From positions 62,001 to 126,000 of the forward strand of contig NZ_CAHS01000015.1 of NCBI RefSeq assembly GCF_001050515.1: 64,000 nucleotides of DNA, written 5' to 3'. The notes under the pieces were generated by a model. The model had not been told where the DNA came from. It saw only the letters and a program-made list of their open reading frames with translations, and searched no databases. Position numbers and translations under genes: made by a program. Below are positions 10,025 through 19,907 of the stretch, in pieces. This DNA comes from Erwinia piriflorinigrans CFBP 5888. Its GTDB lineage: Bacteria; Pseudomonadota; Gammaproteobacteria; Enterobacterales; Enterobacteriaceae. How positions within the stretch are numbered: the stretch's first letter is position 1; each line of letters opens with the position of its first letter.

Positions 10025-10259
10025 TTAACAATGACCTCAAGTAAGATGCGATTTATCTATAAAATCAGCGACGGAGCATCGGATACGCTGAACCTGACCT
10101 TTAAATCTTTATGCGAGATACAAATTTGCGTCAGAAGCGACAGATTATGCTTTTAGTTCATTTTTTGAAATAACGACAGGTGATAAAAAAATGTGATAAA
10201 ACGAATCACTGCGCAATGTGAGCAACGCAAACGATTCACTCAACTTTGGTCTTTCAATA

Positions 10260-13200
10260 ATGATCCCACAGATTTCCCAGGCACCGGGCCTCGTACCTCT
10301 GGTACTGAATTTTTTGGATGCGTTAAAACAGCAAGGTTTCAGCGGCGACACAGCCACCCATTACGCCGACCGTCTGCTGATGTCCACGGACAACAGTATT
10401 TACCAGTTGTTGCCCGATGCGGTTATTTTTCCACGCTCAACTGATGATGTGGCGATCCTGTCCCGTTTGGCGGCTGAAAGCCGTTTCTCTACGCTGGTGT
10501 TTACACCGCGTGGCGGCGGCACGGGCACCAACGGCCAGTCCCTTAACCAGGGCATTGTGGTAGATATGTCACGTTATATGACGCGCATTCTGGAAATCAA
10601 TGTTGCTGAAGGCTGGGTGAAAGTTGAAGCGGGGGTGATCAAAGATCAGCTTAACGCCTGGCTTAAACCGTATGGCTACTTCTTCTCTCCCGAACTGTCG
10701 ACCAGTAATCGCGCAACGCTGGGGGGCATGATCAATACCGATGCTTCCGGGCAAGGATCGCTGGTTTACGGTAAGACCTCCGACCATGTGCTGGGGCTAA
10801 AGGCGGTACTGCTGGGAGGCGATATTCTGGACACCCAGGCGATGCCGGTCAGCCAGGCTGAAGAAAAGGCGCAAACAGCGGGTAAGGAAGGTGAGATCTA
10901 TCGTGTGGTGCTGGAGCGTTGCCGTCAGAAACGCCAGCCGATCCTGGAAAAATTTCCACAACTGAACCGCTTCCTGACGGGCTATGACCTGCGTCATGTG
11001 CTCAGTGACGATCTCTCCTCTGTCGATCTGACGCGCATCCTTTGCGGTGCCGAAGGAACGCTGGCATTTATTACCGAAGCCAAGCTGGATATCACCGCGA
11101 TCCCGAAAGCGCGGCGGCTGGTTAATATTAAGTATGATTCGTTTGACTCGGCGCTGCGCAACGCGCCCTTTATGGTCGAGGCCCAGGCACTGTCAGTAGA
11201 AACCGTTGATTCAAAGGTGCTCAATCTGGCACGTGAGGATATCGTCTGGCATTCAGTGAGTGAACTGATTACCGACGTGCCGGATAAAGAGATGCTGGGC
11301 CTGAATATGGTTGAATTTGCCGGCAACGATCGGTCGTTGATCGACAGCCAGGTGGACGCACTGTGCCTGCGTCTGGACGCACTGATGGCGCAACGACAGG
11401 GTGGAGTGATTGGCTACCAGCTGTGTGATGATGTCGCCGGAATCGAGCGTATCTACGGCATGCGCAAGAAGGCCGTTGGGCTGCTGGGCAACACCAAAGG
11501 CAGCGCCAAGCCGATCCCCTTTGTGGAAGATACCTGCGTCCCGCCACAGCATCTTGCCGATTATATTGTTGAGTTTCGCGCCCTGCTTGATGGCCACAAT
11601 CTGAGTTACGGAATGTTTGGTCATGTTGATGCCGGGGTACTGCACGTCCGTCCGGCGCTGGATATGTGCGACCCACAGCAGGAGATGCTGATGAAGCAGA
11701 TCTCCGATGAGGTGGTCGCGCTGACTTCGCGCTACGGTGGCCTGCTGTGGGGAGAACATGGTAAAGGTTTTCGCGCCGAATACAGCCCCTCCTTTTTTGG
11801 CGAGGAGCTGTACACCGAGCTGCGGCGCATTAAAACGGCTTTCGATCCGCAAAATCGGCTGAATCCGGGAAAAATCTGTGCGCCGCTCGGCGTTGACGAT
11901 CCGATGCTAAAAGTCGACGCGATCAAACGCGGTACTTTCGATCGCCAGATACCGGTTAATGTGCGTAGCGACTGGCGCGGTGCGATGGAGTGTAACGGCA
12001 ACGGATTGTGTTTTAATTTTGATGTGAAAAGCCCGATGTGTCCCTCGATGAAAATAACCCGCAACCGTATTCATTCGCCTAAAGGACGCGCCACGTTGAC
12101 GCGTGAATGGCTACGTTTGCTGGCGGAGCAGGGTGTCGATCCACTGATGCTGGAAAAACAGCTGCCCGCCAAAGGCGTCAGCCTGCGCGGTATGATTTTG
12201 CGCACCCGCAATAGCTGGCAGGCAAAGCGCGGGCAGTATGATTTTTCGCATGAAGTGAAAGAGGCGATGTCCGGCTGCCTGGCCTGTAAAGCCTGCTCCA
12301 CGCAGTGCCCGATTAAAATTGACGTGCCGGGCTTTCGTTCGCGCTTTTTACAGCTTTACCACACGCGCTATCTGCGGCCCGTTAGCGATTATCTGGTCGC
12401 TACGGTAGAAAGCTATGCGCCACAGATGGCAAGGGCTCCTAAGCTATTTAACTTTTTCCTGCGCCAGCCGTGGGTTAAATCGCTCAGTCAGCGTCATATC
12501 GGCATGGTCGATTTGCCACTGCTCTCATCGCCGACGCTGAAGCAGCAGCTGGCCGGTCATCGGTCAGCGAATATCACGCTCGAAGATCTTGAACGAATGA
12601 GCAGCGAACAGCGCGTAAACTGCGTGTTGGTGGTACAGGACCCGTTTACCAGCTATTACGAAGCGCGGTTGGTGGGCGATTTTGTGCGCCTGATAGACAA
12701 ACTCGGCTATACCGCCGTCGTGCTGCCGTTTTCCCCTAACGGTAAAGCCGAACATATCAAAGGGTTTTTGCAGAAGTTCGCGCGTACCGCGCAAAAAACC
12801 GCCGATTTTCTGAATCGTGTGGCGCAACTGGGGATGCCGCTGGTGGGCGTCGATCCTGCACTGGTACTGTGTTACCGCGATGAATATAAGCAAATTTTGG
12901 GCAAAAAGCGCGGTGATTTCCACGTTCAGCTAGTTCATGAATGGCTGCCAAATGCACTGAAGGCAAAGGAGACTTTGCCGCAGCGTGGAGAAGCATGGTA
13001 TCTGTTTGGTCACTGCACGGAATCCACCGCGCTGCCGGGCGCAGTGCAGCAGTGGGAAACAATCTTTGCCTGCTTTGGGGCTAAGCTGGAGAATGTCAGC
13101 GTTGGCTGCTGTGGAATGGCGGGGACCTACGGACATGAAACCAGCAACCTGGAAAACTCGCTGGGAATTTACGCACTTTCCTGGCAACAGGTTCTACAAA

Positions 13201-13313
13201 AATTACCGCTTGAGCGCTGTCTGGCGACGGGGTACTCCTGCCGCAGCCAGGTCAAACGCGTTGAAGGCAGCGCTATACGTCATCCCCTCCAGGCATTACT
13301 GGAATTAATCTGA
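10260..13313 (+). CDS. ydiJ: FAD-linked oxidase/Fe-S protein YdiJ
   Basis: A 1017-residue three-part oxidoreductase: N-terminal FAD-binding PCMH domain (about 40-270, with TPRGGGTGTNGQ and ELSTSNRATLGGMINTDASG), FAD-oxidase C-terminal domain (to about 550), then a ferredoxin region with GCLACKACSTQCPIK (about 675-690) and a cysteine-rich CCG domain with VGCCGMAGTYG. This is the layout of glycolate/D-2-hydroxyglutarate-type dehydrogenases; in E. coli YdiJ has been linked to D-2-hydroxyglutarate oxidation. I chose ATG 10260 because the protein then begins MIPQISQAPG exactly as E. coli YdiJ; an in-frame GTG at 10218 would add 14 unconserved residues. A terminator follows. Confidence 0.93.
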   Translation: MIPQISQAPGLVPLVLNFLDALKQQGFSGDTATHYADRLLMSTDNSIYQLLPDAVIFPRSTDDVAILSRLAAESRFSTLVFTPRGGGTGTNGQSLNQGIVVDMSRYMTRILEINVAEGWVKVEAGVIKDQLNAWLKPYGYFFSPELSTSNRATLGGMINTDASGQGSLVYGKTSDHVLGLKAVLLGGDILDTQAMPVSQAEEKAQTAGKEGEIYRVVLERCRQKRQPILEKFPQLNRFLTGYDLRHVLSDDLSSVDLTRILCGAEGTLAFITEAKLDITAIPKARRLVNIKYDSFDSALRNAPFMVEAQALSVETVDSKVLNLAREDIVWHSVSELITDVPDKEMLGLNMVEFAGNDRSLIDSQVDALCLRLDALMAQRQGGVIGYQLCDDVAGIERIYGMRKKAVGLLGNTKGSAKPIPFVEDTCVPPQHLADYIVEFRALLDGHNLSYGMFGHVDAGVLHVRPALDMCDPQQEMLMKQISDEVVALTSRYGGLLWGEHGKGFRAEYSPSFFGEELYTELRRIKTAFDPQNRLNPGKICAPLGVDDPMLKVDAIKRGTFDRQIPVNVRSDWRGAMECNGNGLCFNFDVKSPMCPSMKITRNRIHSPKGRATLTREWLRLLAEQGVDPLMLEKQLPAKGVSLRGMILRTRNSWQAKRGQYDFSHEVKEAMSGCLACKACSTQCPIKIDVPGFRSRFLQLYHTRYLRPVSDYLVATVESYAPQMARAPKLFNFFLRQPWVKSLSQRHIGMVDLPLLSSPTLKQQLAGHRSANITLEDLERMSSEQRVNCVLVVQDPFTSYYEARLVGDFVRLIDKLGYTAVVLPFSPNGKAEHIKGFLQKFARTAQKTADFLNRVAQLGMPLVGVDPALVLCYRDEYKQILGKKRGDFHVQLVHEWLPNALKAKETLPQRGEAWYLFGHCTESTALPGAVQQWETIFACFGAKLENVSVGCCGMAGTYGHETSNLENSLGIYALSWQQVLQKLPLERCLATGYSCRSQVKRVEGSAIRHPLQALLELI

Positions 13314-13377
13314 CGTTTTATCGGGTAGATTGCGACAACCGTGCTTCAGATAGAGTCATTGCGCAAAAGCCAATCAT

Positions 13378-13402
13378 AACCCCGTTTATTTCGGGGTTTT
13401 TC
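13378..13402 (+). terminator. Terminator of ydiJ
   Basis: AACCCCG, an eight-base loop, then CGGGGTTTTT. It lies about 65 bases after the ydiJ stop, before the convergent 134-residue gene. Confidence 0.85.
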
Positions 13403-13434
13403 CCGGCAAGGCCACAAGGTATAATGGATTATGA

Positions 13435-13839
13435 TCACATAATCCGTGATGCGTGCTTAACAAATTCGTTTTGCAGCTCGGTGGCTTTATTCCACTCGCC
13501 GCTCAGCATCAACTGATGACATACACGGCTTAATGAGTGGCGTGCCAGCTGCCATGCCTGCACACGGAACAGGCGCTCTCGTGATGTGTTGCTTAGCTCA
13601 TTGACCAGCCGTTGATGAAGTTTAGCCATCGCGTGCAGATAGCTCCGATCGTCACCGTTTAACTGGCAAAGTTCGGCCATATCCAGGCAGGTATCATTGA
13701 ACTTGCGTAGTTGTTCAATGGTGCACTCGGGGCGGTTTAATTTCGCCTGCGCCATGTAAAAATCGACGGTGAGATCCCGAACGGAACTGGTGTATTCGTC
13801 AATCTTATGTTGCAGCCACGCGCTCATCGACACATTCAT
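13435..13839 (-). CDS. Fur-box-associated helical protein of unknown function
   Basis: I do not recognise this 134-residue protein. It has no signal peptide and no membrane segment, is rich in helix-forming and charged residues, and has four cysteines (39, 51, 58, 107) that make no familiar metal motif. It reads divergently from the sufABCDSE operon, and a near-perfect Fur box (13856-13874) lies only 17 bases upstream of its ATG, so iron should repress it. The gene runs convergent with ydiJ. E. coli has no matching gene here as far as I recall. Fur control and neighbourhood suggest a cytosolic role in iron limitation; the actual function is open. Start choice is uncertain: Met5 is an alternative. 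Confidence 0.8.
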   Translation of the reverse strand: MNVSMSAWLQHKIDEYTSSVRDLTVDFYMAQAKLNRPECTIEQLRKFNDTCLDMAELCQLNGDDRSYLHAMAKLHQRLVNELSNTSRERLFRVQAWQLARHSLSRVCHQLMLSGEWNKATELQNEFVKHASRIM

Positions 13840-14230
13840 TGCGGGTCTCGGGTATGTTAATGATAATCATTATCATATTACAAATGTGACATTATTCAAT
13901 CACCGACACGATAATATTTATCGATTCATGTCACCTGTTGTAAAAATCGGTGAGAATGATAATCAGGGTGACAGAAAAGAGTAGAATATTTATTAAACAC
14001 GACAGAATTCAGAGTAACAAAATAGAAACATCTTGTTTTCAACCGCTTATCTTTTAAGAAGGCTGTCCCAGCAGGCAAAGCGCAATCTGTTTTATCCGGT
14101 CAGAGCTTAAAAAAAAGCCTGACAAAAGCAGCTTTGTTGTTAACCCCTGCAAAACAAGAGGTTGAAGTGATACAGGTTATCACTAACATAGGGGCACTAG
14201 CCCGAAGGGCTATCGATAGTGAGGTCAACG
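13840..14230. other. suf upstream regulatory region
   Basis: This 391-base gap is unusually rich in signals. It holds the Fur box at 13856, a second weaker Fur-like site at 13952-13970 (14 of 19), and an AACC...GGTT inverted repeat at about 14142-14163 that could be an IscR type 2 site. A TAGCCC-GAA-GGGCTA hairpin (14198-14212) sits just before the sufA ribosome site. Fur, IscR, OxyR and IHF control suf in E. coli; only the Fur element is convincing here. Confidence 0.6.
13856..13874. promoter_or_regulatory. Fur box between the unknown gene and suf
   Basis: The 19 bases match the Fur consensus at 18 positions (second base differs). The site is 17 bases upstream of the unknown gene's start codon on the minus side and about 360 bases from sufA on the plus side, so the minus-strand gene is the likelier main target. 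Confidence 0.85.
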
Positions 14231-14605
14231 ATGCAATCAGCAAATCCTGCCACTTTTTCTCCAGACGATTATATCTGGAAAGGACTGACGCTAACCGACA
14301 GCGCAGCCAAACAAATCATCAACCTTGCCGCCGGAGATCTTGACATCAAGGGCCTGAAGCTGGGCGTGAAGACTTCAGGCTGCGCCGGCTTCGGCTACAC
14401 CATGGATATGGTGAAAGAGTCAGCGGCAGATGATTTGGTGTTCAGCCATAACGGAGCGAACTTATTCGTGCCCCTGCAGGCGATGCCCTATATCGACGGC
14501 ACGGAAGTGGATTACGTGCGCGAAGGCCTGAACCAGATTTTCAAATTTAATAATCCTAAAGCTCAACACGCCTGTGGCTGTGGTGAGAGCTTTGGCGTTG
14601 AGTGA
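14231..14605 (+). CDS. sufA: Fe-S cluster A-type carrier SufA
   Basis: A-type carrier protein that receives Fe-S clusters from the SufBCD scaffold and delivers them to apoproteins. The 124-residue protein has the three conserved cysteines: TSGCAGFGY (about residue 50) and CGCGESFG at the C-terminus. I chose ATG 14231, preceded by GTGAGGTCAACG (AGGT ribosome site); an upstream in-frame GTG at 14219 overlaps that site and is less likely. It is first in sufABCDSE, and its stop overlaps the region just before the sufB start. Confidence 0.95.
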   Translation: MQSANPATFSPDDYIWKGLTLTDSAAKQIINLAAGDLDIKGLKLGVKTSGCAGFGYTMDMVKESAADDLVFSHNGANLFVPLQAMPYIDGTEVDYVREGLNQIFKFNNPKAQHACGCGESFGVE

Positions 14606-14610
14606 AACCT

Positions 14611-16104
14611 ATGTCTCGTAATACTGACGCATCTGAAGATGTACAGGTTTGGGAAGGCGGCCATCAGAAGTACAAAGAGGGCTTCTTTACCCAACTGCAA
14701 ACCGAAGAATTCGAACACGGCATCAACGAAGATGTGGTGCGCGCAATCTCGGCTAAACGTAATGAACCTGAGTGGATGCTGGAGTTTCGCTTAAAAGCGT
14801 TTGCCGCCTGGTTGGAAATGGAAGAGCCACACTGGCTAAAAGCCAACTATAAAAAGTTGGATTATCAGGATTACAGCTATTACTCAGCGCCATCCTGCGG
14901 GAGTTGTGATGACAGCTGCGCATCTGAGCCTGGCGCGAAGCAGACCTCGGGCGGCAATGCGCCTGATTATCTGACTTCGGAAGTGGAAGAAGCGTTCAAA
15001 CAGCTGGGCGTGCCGGTACGCGAAGGGCAGGAGGTGGCGGTTGACGCCATTTTTGACTCTGTATCCGTGTCGACCACCTACCGCGATAAGTTGGCAAAAG
15101 AGGGGATCATCTTCTGCTCCTTCGGCGAAGCCATTCACGATCACCCAGAGCTGGTCCAACAGTATCTTGGCAGCGTAGTACCCGCCAATGACAACTTCTT
15201 TGCTGCGCTAAACTCGGCCGTGGCCTCTGACGGCACTTTTGTTTATATCCCGAAAGGCGTCCGTTGCCCGATGGAGCTGTCCACCTATTTCCGCATCAAT
15301 GCGGCAAAAACGGGTCAGTTCGAGCGCACCATCCTGATTGCCGATGAAGGCAGTTACGTCAGCTACATTGAAGGCTGCTCCGCCCCGGTGCGTGATACCT
15401 ACCAGCTCCATGCCGCGGTAGTCGAAGTCATCATCCACAAAGATGCCGAAGTGAAATATTCTACGGTGCAAAACTGGTTCTCCGGCGGTGACTCTGAAGG
15501 CGGCATTCTCAACTTCGTGACTAAACGTGCGCTGTGTGAAGGTGAAAACAGCAAAATGTCCTGGACGCAGTCAGAAACGGGTTCAGCCATTACCTGGAAG
15601 TATCCAAGCGTCATTCTGCGCGGTGATAACTCCATCGGCGAGTTCTTCTCCGTGGCGTTGACCAGTGGTCGCCAGCAGGCCGATACCGGCACCAAGATGA
15701 TCCATATTGGTAAAAATACCAAATCAACCATTATCTCGAAGGGCATTTCAGCGGGTAAAAGCCAGAATACCTATCGTGGATTGGTTAAGATGATGCCAAC
15801 CGCGACTAATGCGCGTAACTTCACCCAGTGTGACTCGATGCTGATTGGTACTGAATGCGGCGCGCACACTTTCCCCTATGTTGAAGTGCGCAATAACACC
15901 GCCCAGCTGGAACACGAGGCGACGACATCGCGTATCGGTGAGGATCAGCTGTTTTACTGCCTGCAACGCGGGATCAGTGAAGACGATGCTATTTCGATGA
16001 TCGTCAACGGTTTCTGTAAGGATGTTTTCTCGGAACTGCCGCTGGAATTCGCCGTTGAAGCGCAGAAACTTCTGGCAATCAGTCTGGAACATAGCGTGGG
16101 CTAA
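14611..16104 (+). CDS. sufB: Fe-S assembly scaffold SufB
   Basis: Core subunit of the SufBC2D scaffold on which Fe-S clusters are built during iron limitation or oxidative stress. At 497 residues it is co-linear with E. coli SufB. N-terminal cysteines ([20 protein letters not shown], about 91-110) are visible, and [16 protein letters not shown] (about 400-415) carries the conserved sulfur-accepting Cys. The ATG at 14611 gives [11 protein letters not shown], like E. coli; the GTG at 14602 overlaps the sufA stop and would add three residues. It is followed by sufC after 55 bases. Assignment is secure. Confidence 0.97.
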   Translation: MSRNTDASEDVQVWEGGHQKYKEGFFTQLQTEEFEHGINEDVVRAISAKRNEPEWMLEFRLKAFAAWLEMEEPHWLKANYKKLDYQDYSYYSAPSCGSCDDSCASEPGAKQTSGGNAPDYLTSEVEEAFKQLGVPVREGQEVAVDAIFDSVSVSTTYRDKLAKEGIIFCSFGEAIHDHPELVQQYLGSVVPANDNFFAALNSAVASDGTFVYIPKGVRCPMELSTYFRINAAKTGQFERTILIADEGSYVSYIEGCSAPVRDTYQLHAAVVEVIIHKDAEVKYSTVQNWFSGGDSEGGILNFVTKRALCEGENSKMSWTQSETGSAITWKYPSVILRGDNSIGEFFSVALTSGRQQADTGTKMIHIGKNTKSTIISKGISAGKSQNTYRGLVKMMPTATNARNFTQCDSMLIGTECGAHTFPYVEVRNNTAQLEHEATTSRIGEDQLFYCLQRGISEDDAISMIVNGFCKDVFSELPLEFAVEAQKLLAISLEHSVG

Positions 16105-16159
16105 GCCCGCGCGCACAAGAACAGTTTACAGTGCCGTAAGGCACTGCGAAGGATAATCT

Positions 16160-16906
16160 ATGTTAAGCATCAAGGATTTACAGGTCAGCGTTGAAGATAA
16201 AGCTATCCTGCGTGGTTTGGATCTTGAAATCAAACCGGGTGAAGTACACGCCATTATGGGCCCGAACGGCTCGGGAAAAAGTACGCTTTCCGCCACGCTG
16301 GCAGGGCGCGAGGACTATGAAGTCACCGGCGGATCTGTCGAATTCAAAGGCAAAAATCTGCTTGAACTGGACCCGGAAGAGCGCGCAGGGGAAGGCATCT
16401 TTATGGCTTTCCAGTATCCGGTAGAGATCCCCGGCGTCAGTAATCAGTTTTTCCTGCAAACGTCGGTGAACGCCGTGCGTAAATACCGTGAGCTGGAAGC
16501 GCTGGATCGCTTTGACTTCCAGGATTTCATTGAAGAGAAAATTCATCTGCTCAAGATGCCTGAAGATTTACTGACACGTTCAGTCAATGTCGGCTTCTCC
16601 GGCGGTGAAAAAAAGCGCAATGATATTTTGCAGATGGCCGCCCTGGAGCCGGATCTGTGCATTCTGGATGAGACCGACTCCGGGCTGGATATCGATGCGC
16701 TGAAGATTGTATCTAACGGTGTCAACAGCCTGCGCGACGGCAAACGGTCATTTATTATTGTGACTCACTATCAGCGTATTCTTGACTACATCAAACCGGA
16801 TTTTGTCCACGTCCTTTATCAGGGGAAAATCGTGAAATCGGGTGATTTCTCACTGGTGAAACAGTTGGAGGAGCAAGGCTATGGCTGGCTTACCGACCAG
16901 GAGTGA
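16160..16906 (+). CDS. sufC: Suf complex ATPase SufC
   Basis: ABC-type ATPase of the cytosolic SufBC2D complex, not a transporter. Its 248 residues contain Walker A GPNGSGKS (34-41), the variant ABC signature FSGGEKKR (about 151-158), and Walker B CILDETDSGLD (about 169-179), with a Thr where E. coli has Ser in the ILDExDSGLD motif. The switch His lies in IVTHYQRILDYI. AAGGAT upstream serves as ribosome site. Its last 26 bases overlap sufD, so the two are probably translationally coupled. Confidence 0.97.
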   Translation: MLSIKDLQVSVEDKAILRGLDLEIKPGEVHAIMGPNGSGKSTLSATLAGREDYEVTGGSVEFKGKNLLELDPEERAGEGIFMAFQYPVEIPGVSNQFFLQTSVNAVRKYRELEALDRFDFQDFIEEKIHLLKMPEDLLTRSVNVGFSGGEKKRNDILQMAALEPDLCILDETDSGLDIDALKIVSNGVNSLRDGKRSFIIVTHYQRILDYIKPDFVHVLYQGKIVKSGDFSLVKQLEEQGYGWLTDQE

Positions 16907-18161
16907 TAATGCCCTGCAACAGTGGCATCACCTGTTTGAAACACACGGTGAAAGCCGCTCTATGCAGGCACAACAGCACTGGCAGCAACTGCTGCGCTTA
17001 GGCTTGCCGACGCGTAAACAGGAAAACTGGAAGTATACTCCGCTGGATCAGCTGCTGGATAACCAGTTCGTTCAGCCAGAGCCAGCAAAACTTGATGGTG
17101 ACGCAATACATTCACTGGCTTTGCCCATCGATGCGGTACGTCTGGTCTTTGTCGATGGACGTTTCTCGCCTGAACTTAGCGACAGTGAGCACGACCTGTT
17201 TACCATTCAGGTAGCCCAGGCTGCGGAGCGGCGTGAACTGAGCGCACCCGTGCAGCCGGAGGTGTTCCTGCATTTGACCGAGAGTCTGGCAGAACAGGTT
17301 ACCTTAATCCAGCTGGCTCGCGGTAAAGCGGCAGCCCGTCCTTTGTATCTGTTGCATATCAGTAGCAGCAGCAGCACCGGCGAGCTGAACACCTCTCATT
17401 ACCGCCACCATTTGCAGCTGGATGAAGCGGCTGAAGCCACGGTGATTGAGCATTATATCAGCCTGAATGCGGCTCCCCACTTCACCGGCGCGCGTTTTAC
17501 TGCCGAAGTAGGCAATAACGCTTCACTGACTCATTACAATCTGGCTTTTGAAGATCGCAGCAGCTATCACTTCTCTCATAACGATCTGACGCTGGGGCGT
17601 GATACACGCGTACAGAGCCACAGCTTCCTGCTGGGTGCCGGTTTGACTCGTCACCATACCAGTACTCAGTTGAACGGCGAAGGTTCTAATCTGGCGATTA
17701 ACAGCCTGATGCTGCCAATCGACAAAGAAGTATGCGACAGCCGTACCTGGCTGGAACATAACAAAGGTTATTGCCAGAGTCGCCAGCTGCATAAAACTAT
17801 CGTGCGAGATCGAGCTCGTGCGGTGTTTAACGGCATCATCAAGGTGGCCAAACACGCTCTCAAAACCGACGGACAGATGAGCAATAACAACCTGTTGTTG
17901 GGGCGTTTAGCCGAGGTCGATACCAAACCTCAGCTTGAAATTTATGCGGATGACGTGAAGTGTGGTCACGGTGCGACTATCGGACGTATCGACGAAGAGC
18001 AGATGTTTTATTTGCGTTCGCGTGGTATTAACGAAGTCGCTGCACAACGCATGATTATTTATGCGTTTGCCGCTGAACTCACCGAAGCTATCACCGATGA
18101 AACGCTAAAAGAAGCCGTGATGCAGCGCATTGCGCAGCGTTTTCCCGGAGGCCTGCAATGA
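16881..18161 (+). CDS. sufD: Fe-S assembly protein SufD
   Basis: SufB paralogue that completes the SufBC2D scaffold and is needed for iron acquisition into the cluster. The 426-residue protein is co-linear with E. coli SufD. Landmarks include [12 protein letters not shown] (about 41-52) and, at the C-terminus, [19 protein letters not shown] with the conserved Cys and His. The start ATG at 16881 lies inside sufC and is kept because MAGLP...[10 protein letters not shown] matches the E. coli N-terminus. It overlaps sufS by four bases (ATGA). Confidence 0.96.
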   Translation: MAGLPTRSDNALQQWHHLFETHGESRSMQAQQHWQQLLRLGLPTRKQENWKYTPLDQLLDNQFVQPEPAKLDGDAIHSLALPIDAVRLVFVDGRFSPELSDSEHDLFTIQVAQAAERRELSAPVQPEVFLHLTESLAEQVTLIQLARGKAAARPLYLLHISSSSSTGELNTSHYRHHLQLDEAAEATVIEHYISLNAAPHFTGARFTAEVGNNASLTHYNLAFEDRSSYHFSHNDLTLGRDTRVQSHSFLLGAGLTRHHTSTQLNGEGSNLAINSLMLPIDKEVCDSRTWLEHNKGYCQSRQLHKTIVRDRARAVFNGIIKVAKHALKTDGQMSNNNLLLGRLAEVDTKPQLEIYADDVKCGHGATIGRIDEEQMFYLRSRGINEVAAQRMIIYAFAAELTEAITDETLKEAVMQRIAQRFPGGLQ

Positions 18162-19378
18162 GTTTTGACTTGGCCCGCGTTCGGGCGCAGTTTCCGCTGC
18201 TGACGCGCGAGGTCAACGGACAACCGCTGGCCTATCTTGACAGCGCTGCCAGTGCGCAAAAGCCGCAGGTAGTGATTGATGCCGAAAGCCAATTCTACCA
18301 GCACGGCTATGCGGCCGTGCATCGCGGCATCCATACCCTGAGCGCTGAAGCGACCAGCGCGATGGAAAACGTTCGTGTTCAGGCTGCCGCTTTTCTGAAT
18401 GCAGCCAGCGCTGAAGAGATCGTGTTTGTCAAAGGGACAACGGAAGCGATCAACCTGGTCGCCAACAGCTGGGGCGGCAGTCAGTTGCAGCCCGGTGACA
18501 ACATCATCATTACGGAGATGGAGCACCACGCCAATATTGTTCCCTGGCAAATGGTCGCGCAGCGTACCGGCGCTGAGGTGCGTTTTATTCCTCTCACCGC
18601 AGAAGGTGAGCTAGATATCGCACAGCTGCCCGTATTAATGGATAGCCGCACCCGCCTGCTGGCAGTTACCCAAGTTTCTAATGTATTAGGCACGGAAAAT
18701 CCTGTCAAAACGCTGATTGCTCAGGCGAAAGCCGCCGGAGTGGTGACGCTTATTGACGGCGCCCAGGCGGTGATGCATTACTCCGTGGACGTCCAGGATC
18801 TGGACTGTGATTTTTATGTTTTTTCCGGGCATAAAATTTATGGCCCGACCGGTATCGGTATCCTGTATGGCCGCAAGGCGCTTCTTGACCAGATGCCGCC
18901 GTGGGAAGGTGGGGGGGCTATGATCGCCACCGTTAGCCTGACCAACGGAACCACTTATGCTGCCGCACCGTGGCGTTTTGAGGCGGGTTCGCCGAATACC
19001 GCTGCCATTATGGGTTTAGGCGCTGCGCTGAAATGGATTAGTGAACTGGGGCTGGATGTTATTTGTCAGCGTGAACAGCAGCTGATGCGTTATGCGCTGG
19101 ATAAGCTGGCGGCAGTACCTGACATAATCATCTATGGCCCTGCGCAGCGTAGCGGCGTCATCGCTTTTAACCTCGGTAAGCATCATGCATTTGATGTCGG
19201 CAGCTTCCTTGACCAGTACGGTATCGCTATCCGCACCGGACATCATTGCGCGATGCCGCTGATGCAGTATTATCAGGTTCCGGCAATGTGCCGGGCCTCT
19301 TTTGTGCTGTACAACAGTGAAGAAGAAGTTGATCGGCTGGTCGCTGGTTTAACCCGTATTCACCGTTTGCTGGGCTAA
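18158..19378 (+). CDS. sufS: Cysteine desulfurase SufS
   Basis: PLP enzyme that takes sulfur from cysteine as a persulfide and hands it to SufE. It has 406 residues, equal to E. coli. The PLP-binding Lys lies in [11 protein letters not shown], and the catalytic Cys in [14 protein letters not shown], near residue 364. Its start overlaps the sufD stop by four bases. In E. coli sufE follows almost at once; here a 106-base gap containing a 22-bp perfect palindrome (19411-19432) intervenes. Confidence 0.97.
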   Translation: MSFDLARVRAQFPLLTREVNGQPLAYLDSAASAQKPQVVIDAESQFYQHGYAAVHRGIHTLSAEATSAMENVRVQAAAFLNAASAEEIVFVKGTTEAINLVANSWGGSQLQPGDNIIITEMEHHANIVPWQMVAQRTGAEVRFIPLTAEGELDIAQLPVLMDSRTRLLAVTQVSNVLGTENPVKTLIAQAKAAGVVTLIDGAQAVMHYSVDVQDLDCDFYVFSGHKIYGPTGIGILYGRKALLDQMPPWEGGGAMIATVSLTNGTTYAAAPWRFEAGSPNTAAIMGLGAALKWISELGLDVICQREQQLMRYALDKLAAVPDIIIYGPAQRSGVIAFNLGKHHAFDVGSFLDQYGIAIRTGHHCAMPLMQYYQVPAMCRASFVLYNSEEEVDRLVAGLTRIHRLLG

Positions 19379-19410
19379 GTGCTTGCCGGGTACTCACCAT
19401 TTCAGCCTTG

Positions 19411-19432
19411 AGGGCGAGGCATGCCTCGCCCT
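19411..19432. repeat. 22-bp perfect palindrome between sufS and sufE
   Basis: AGGGCGAGGC/ATGCCTCGCCCT reads the same on both strands over 22 bases, flanked further out by CTTG and CAAG. As RNA it would make a strong 9-10 bp hairpin inside the suf message. No U-run follows, so it is not a standard terminator. It may be an RNA-stabilising or attenuating element, or a dispersed genomic repeat. Confidence 0.8.
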
Positions 19433-19484
19433 TATGACAAGTTAAGCCAAAAAATTTCAGAATCAGATCCAAAGTGAGGAAGCA

Positions 19485-19907
19485 ATGGCAACTTTGCCAG
19501 ATAAAGAAAAGCTGGTGCGCAATTTTAAACGCTGCGCTAACCAGGAAGAGAAGTATCTTTACATCATTGAGTTGGGAGCGAGACTGCCCGCAAGCCCCGA
19601 TTCGCTGCAGCAGCCTGAAAATATTATTCCGGGTTGCCAGAGCCAGGTTTGGATTGTAGTGGATGTTGACCAAAACGGTCGTGTCGTACTCCAGGGAGAG
19701 AGTGACGCTGCGCTGGTTAAAGGACTGATTGCTGTCGTCTTTACCCTCTATCAATCAATGACACCGCAAGAAATCGTCGAGTTTGACGTACGTCCGTGGT
19801 TTGCTGACCTTTCTCTGACCCAGCAGCTGACCCCATCGCGTTCACAGGGGCTTGAGGCCATGATCCGCGCCATCCGTCAGAAATCACTGCTTTTAAGTCA
19901 ACGCTAA
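19485..19907 (+). CDS. sufE: Sulfur acceptor SufE
   Basis: Accepts persulfide sulfur from SufS, stimulates its desulfurase activity, and passes sulfur to SufB. At 140 residues it is normal length. The acceptor Cys is in [12 protein letters not shown], near residue 51. GAGGAAGCA precedes the ATG. It closes the suf operon but is separated from sufS by 106 bases with a strong palindrome, so its expression may be set partly apart. The L,D-transpeptidase gene ldtE (ynhG), next to sufE in E. coli, is missing. Confidence 0.96.
   Translation: MATLPDKEKLVRNFKRCANQEEKYLYIIELGARLPASPDSLQQPENIIPGCQSQVWIVVDVDQNGRVVLQGESDAALVKGLIAVVFTLYQSMTPQEIVEFDVRPWFADLSLTQQLTPSRSQGLEAMIRAIRQKSLLLSQR

Noticed and set aside
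10223..10240. PurR-like ACGCAAACG sequence before ydiJ
   Set aside because: Only the left half fits the PurR consensus; the right half (ATTCAC) does not.
11253..11852. Long minus-strand frame inside ydiJ (199 codons)
   Set aside because: It is a shadow of ydiJ codon bias; the protein has no family resemblance and no ribosome site of note.
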